Positions 60,901 to 64,000 of a stretch of DNA of 64,000 nt are shown piece by piece. This stretch comes from Polyodon spathula (taxonomy: Eukaryota > Chordata > Actinopteri > Acipenseriformes > Polyodontidae). The translations under genes were made by a program, and so were the position numbers. The DNA lies in the NCBI RefSeq assembly GCF_017654505.1, contig NC_054555.1:2262335-2326334 (forward strand), read 5' to 3'. The notes below the pieces were generated by a model that searched no databases, had not been told where the DNA came from, and worked only from the letters and a program-made list of their open reading frames with translations. How positions within the stretch are numbered: the first letter of the stretch is position 1; each line of letters begins with the position of its first letter.

Positions 60901-62954
60901 ATTACTCGCCCTCAGCGTGTACACAAACACACAGGTCAAGCCTTTTACATGTGCATGCATACACTTGCAGACAAAGCCCATAAATTTCTATAAATAAACA
61001 TAAAAACTGTGTGCAGTTCAGAATCACTTTTGGGGGGTGGGGGGTTGGTAACACAGCAAGGTCATATTCAAATGCCAGTGCAAAGATGATTTACACTTGC
61101 CACAACCAGCATGTGACCGTAAACACTGCAGATCTGTAACCTGAGAAATATTGGATGGATGATCCAGAACTCACAGCTTCTGTGCAGAGACGATGCATTA
61201 TGTAGCTGATTAACAGTTTGCAGGTGTGGAAATGGGTAGATACATGCAAAACCTAAACAGCTCATATCCTAAACGCAGTGTTTAACAGTTATGGATCATA
61301 ATGTACAAGTGGACCTATGAGCTGAAGAGCTGAAAAGCATGCTCTTTCCTAGAGAGACAGCAGGTGAAGGGGATGCAACCTGAGGAATGATCAGTTTAAA
61401 CCAGAGGAGGGCGCTTCCTGCTCAAACACGCCCCCTGGCCCACACACACCTCACCCGTCAGGCAGCCTCTCGGCAGCTCAGAGGAGGAACCGTGCCAGGA
61501 CAGTGCTTAATCCCAGGAGGAATACTCATGTTCACACCAGGAATCCAGCTGGTGAGGATCCAAGGGAACATATTGTTTATGTAACACTGTACTAAATACT
61601 AAACAAGGCTACCCTACTGACCAGAAAGGCACCGCCCTATCTGCACTGGCCGAATGAGATAGTAGTGCTAAACTGAAAGCCCCCTTATACAGTTACTTTT
61701 GCAGTAGTTCGGCTGTGTGGACAGAGCACACGGAAGACCATGAATAATGAAGCACCCAGCCTTTCGACTCAAATGAGCAAGCGCTGGTGCAGCTGAATGG
61801 ACTCCCCTCTGCCTGGTACAGACTCAAATCTGACACACAATTGTTCCATTTTGGGACGGCTGCCAAGTCCCATTTGCTTTTCTAGCAAGGATCAAAAGGT
61901 AGTTTGTGGGGTTGTGTCTGGACATGTTAACACAAACCTACCCGCTTTTACTCTGGGAATCTTTGGTGCAGTCTCTCACTCACACACACAGAGTTAGTGG
62001 GTACTTTTGCAATACCTGAGCCGTTCAATTACACAAGGCTTCAGTTTCGTTGCTGGCACTGCTAGCACTGAACACTTCCTCTCCCCGACAGGTCTGAGCA
62101 GCTAATGTAATCTGTTTGGCTTTCAATTTCTTAGAAGGATGTTTCAGCACACCGCTCTTCTGCAACATCGACCTGTGTGACTCAAGTGTGAACAGTTCCC
62201 AGTCGTGGGAACATAATAAAAATCCCATGAAATAAATCAACTTGACAGAAACCCAGATCTGTCATCATTCCAGACAGATCTGGGATTATCAAGGGCCCAC
62301 CTTGTTTGCTTAATAACATTAGCAGCATTACCTACTGTTTGGCTGGGCACTTCCTTAGCGCCTGTTACCCGTTTCTGTATTGCAAGGAGCCAAACGACAC
62401 TTCCGTTCTAAGTTTTTAAGGTTGAGTAAAAGCTGCCAAAGATTGTAAACTGGGCTACATTGTAAGTATGCAAATGATAGTTACCTTATCAGGGGTCACA
62501 ATCCTCACAACATGGCTATAGGTACTGCAGGCCCCCGGGGGTCATCCTGTGAGTGCGGCCATCAAAACCAAGGTTATTGCCCTAAAGCTAGGGTTAGCTC
62601 ATCTGCACATGAATTAAGTTTTCTAGTGCACATATGGTTTTCCCTAAATAATAATAATAATAATCCAAGTGCAATGAATAGAGCTCAGCTGATGTCATCC
62701 CTGAATATGTATCCTATACTAGCAAGTGTGAGGTGATCTCATTGCACCTCCTCCTCTCCCATCTGAGTTTCACCAGACCTCTGCCAAATAAGCTGCATCT
62801 TGCTTCGCGCCAGCAGGGAATCTGTTTGCATTTATTTTACTTCATTTGTGCAAACATGGAATTGAATTAGCCCTCACCCCCATTCTCTTGTACTTCACAC
62901 AAGACTAAAACTGCTTTGGGAGGTCCCTACATAGAAATACAGACCATGAAACAG

Positions 62955-63067
62955 GGCCTGACTCAGTGGGTACAGCAGCGGACTGGGAGACAGTGTGACC
63001 TAGTGTTTAAAGCGAGGGACTGGGAAGCAGTGGGACCCAGTGGTTTAATTAAAAAAAAAAAAAAAAA
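62955..63067 (+). mobile_element. degenerate SINE-like fragment with poly(A) tail
   Basis: Two tRNA-like phrases in tandem (GACTCAGTGGGTACAGCAGC and GACCTAGTGTTTAAAGCGAG, each followed by GGACTGGGA) end in A17 at 63051-63067. It resembles the 5' part of a tRNA-SINE; no clear B box was seen. Confidence 0.4.
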
Positions 63068-64000
63068 TAAATTACTTATATACAAATAGCTTCCCCCCCC
63101 CACCCCACAGCTGGAAAGGCTTAAATAAATTGTGCTTTGGTAAGTCTAACAGAACCTAACTTTCACACATCAGGTTTTTCCTAATATTTACAGACAAGCC
63201 CATATACTGCAGGCAAGCAGAGCGCAACAACTCCTTTATCGAGTTCATGATTTATTAACACATGCTGAAGCACACCCAGCGGCTGCCAGCTCCCCTTGGA
63301 TGCTGCAGCCATGCACCTTAACATTTGGAAAGCCGTACAAATAAGGGCAGGAAAATGCCAAGTGGGGGAGGGCGGGTTATGCAGGCATTTATAGCTATTG
63401 GGCTGCAATTCCTTCAGCTATGCTTTCGACCTATAAGGAGAACAGCACAAGGTTCTGGAGTAGAATGTAATGCAGCATTTCCATTTGTGGAGATCTGCTG
63501 CCTGTGAAACTCTGCAGCAGCAGCAAAGGGGAGCGGGACTGTAGGGATGACTAAAGTTAGATCTGAAACAGACCGGGCTTTCCAGAAATCTGTGTGAACC
63601 CGGATTTCCAGGCAGGTAAAGGAATCATATAGATACCATTAAGCTTTCTTCTGATTCCCTGGATTTGTGTTTCTCCCCCCACCCTCTACATATTATCAAG
63701 CACGCCTGTTTCATAATGTGAATGCTCCCCCTCCCCCCTCTCTCAATACGAAAAACATTAACCTGACACACCGACTGTAGATCAGCGCCCTGACACTCAT
63801 GTGTTGCTCCCGAATATGGCAGTCAGATCCCCGAAGGCTACTTTACAGGTAGTCATGGAGATTACAGCCTAATCCAGGATGAGGGATCATAAATCAGGGC
63901 CTCTCTTGAAGGCTTGTTAACATCAGTCAAACTGCAGCAATAAAAAACGAGGATCAAGGCAGGAGAGCTGGAATTCCAGCAAGCTCCAGGTGAAATGAAC

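Larger units (their letters stand above)
57157..64000 (-). other. pdlim7 intron 1 (incomplete)
   Basis: At least 6.8 kb. A search by eye on the minus strand for the conserved first exon (GPAPWGFRLQGGKDF-like) found nothing. Contents: the MIR-like SINE (57780-57985), an (AAAT)n run (58589-58612) and a SINE-like fragment with poly(A) tail (62955-63067). Confidence 0.7.

Noticed and set aside
57157..64000. Search for the first pdlim7 exon
   Set aside because: No stretch resembling the conserved PDZ start was found on the minus strand, so it is placed outside the window.
1..64000. CRISPR arrays, functional tRNA or rRNA genes
   Set aside because: Tandem arrays here have no spacer structure, and the tRNA-like boxes belong to SINE remnants.

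Overview
This is a vertebrate genomic window, most likely from a ray-finned fish. It holds most of two multi-exon genes that face each other tail to tail. The vertebrate call rests on GT-AG introns, human-like UNC5 and PDLIM proteins, long (CA)n/(TA)n arrays, a Tc1-type transposon relic and a MIR-like CORE-SINE. The SINE style and strong protein conservation would suit a non-teleost such as a sturgeon or paddlefish, but the window cannot prove that. No bacterial operon, CRISPR array, rRNA or functional tRNA gene was seen.

Positions 1 to about 37,320, plus strand: netrin receptor UNC5A. Fourteen coding exons (2210-33214) encode the last 800 residues: end of Ig1, Ig2, two TSP1 repeats, a transmembrane helix, ZU5, UPA and a C-terminal death domain. 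Exons for the signal peptide and most of Ig1 lie left of the window. All 14 exons join in frame at splice sites read directly from the sequence. A 3'UTR of about 4.1 kb follows the stop.

Positions about 37,660 to 64,000, minus strand: PDLIM7 (Enigma). Exons from the second part of the PDZ domain (57156) to the stop (39527) encode 464 residues with three LIM domains, ending in the PDLIM7-type tail HAFSHV. The first PDZ exon was not found up to position 64000 and must lie beyond it. Two further exons show alternative products: an 81-bp in-frame cassette (48156-48236) and an alternative last exon (44806-44896) that gives a LIM-less protein.

The two genes are separated by only a few hundred bases between candidate poly(A) signals. 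UNC5A guides axons and controls survival as a netrin-1 dependence receptor. PDLIM7 ties actin to kinases and signalling proteins through its PDZ and LIM domains. Nothing in the sequence shows a shared function.

Introns carry most of the unusual sequence: a 65-bp and a 34-bp minisatellite, a Tc1 relic, a 590-bp terminal-inverted-repeat element, three copies of a short interspersed repeat, and a 189-bp MITE. The MITE has a perfect 10-bp target duplication that contains the likely branch point of the last unc5a intron.
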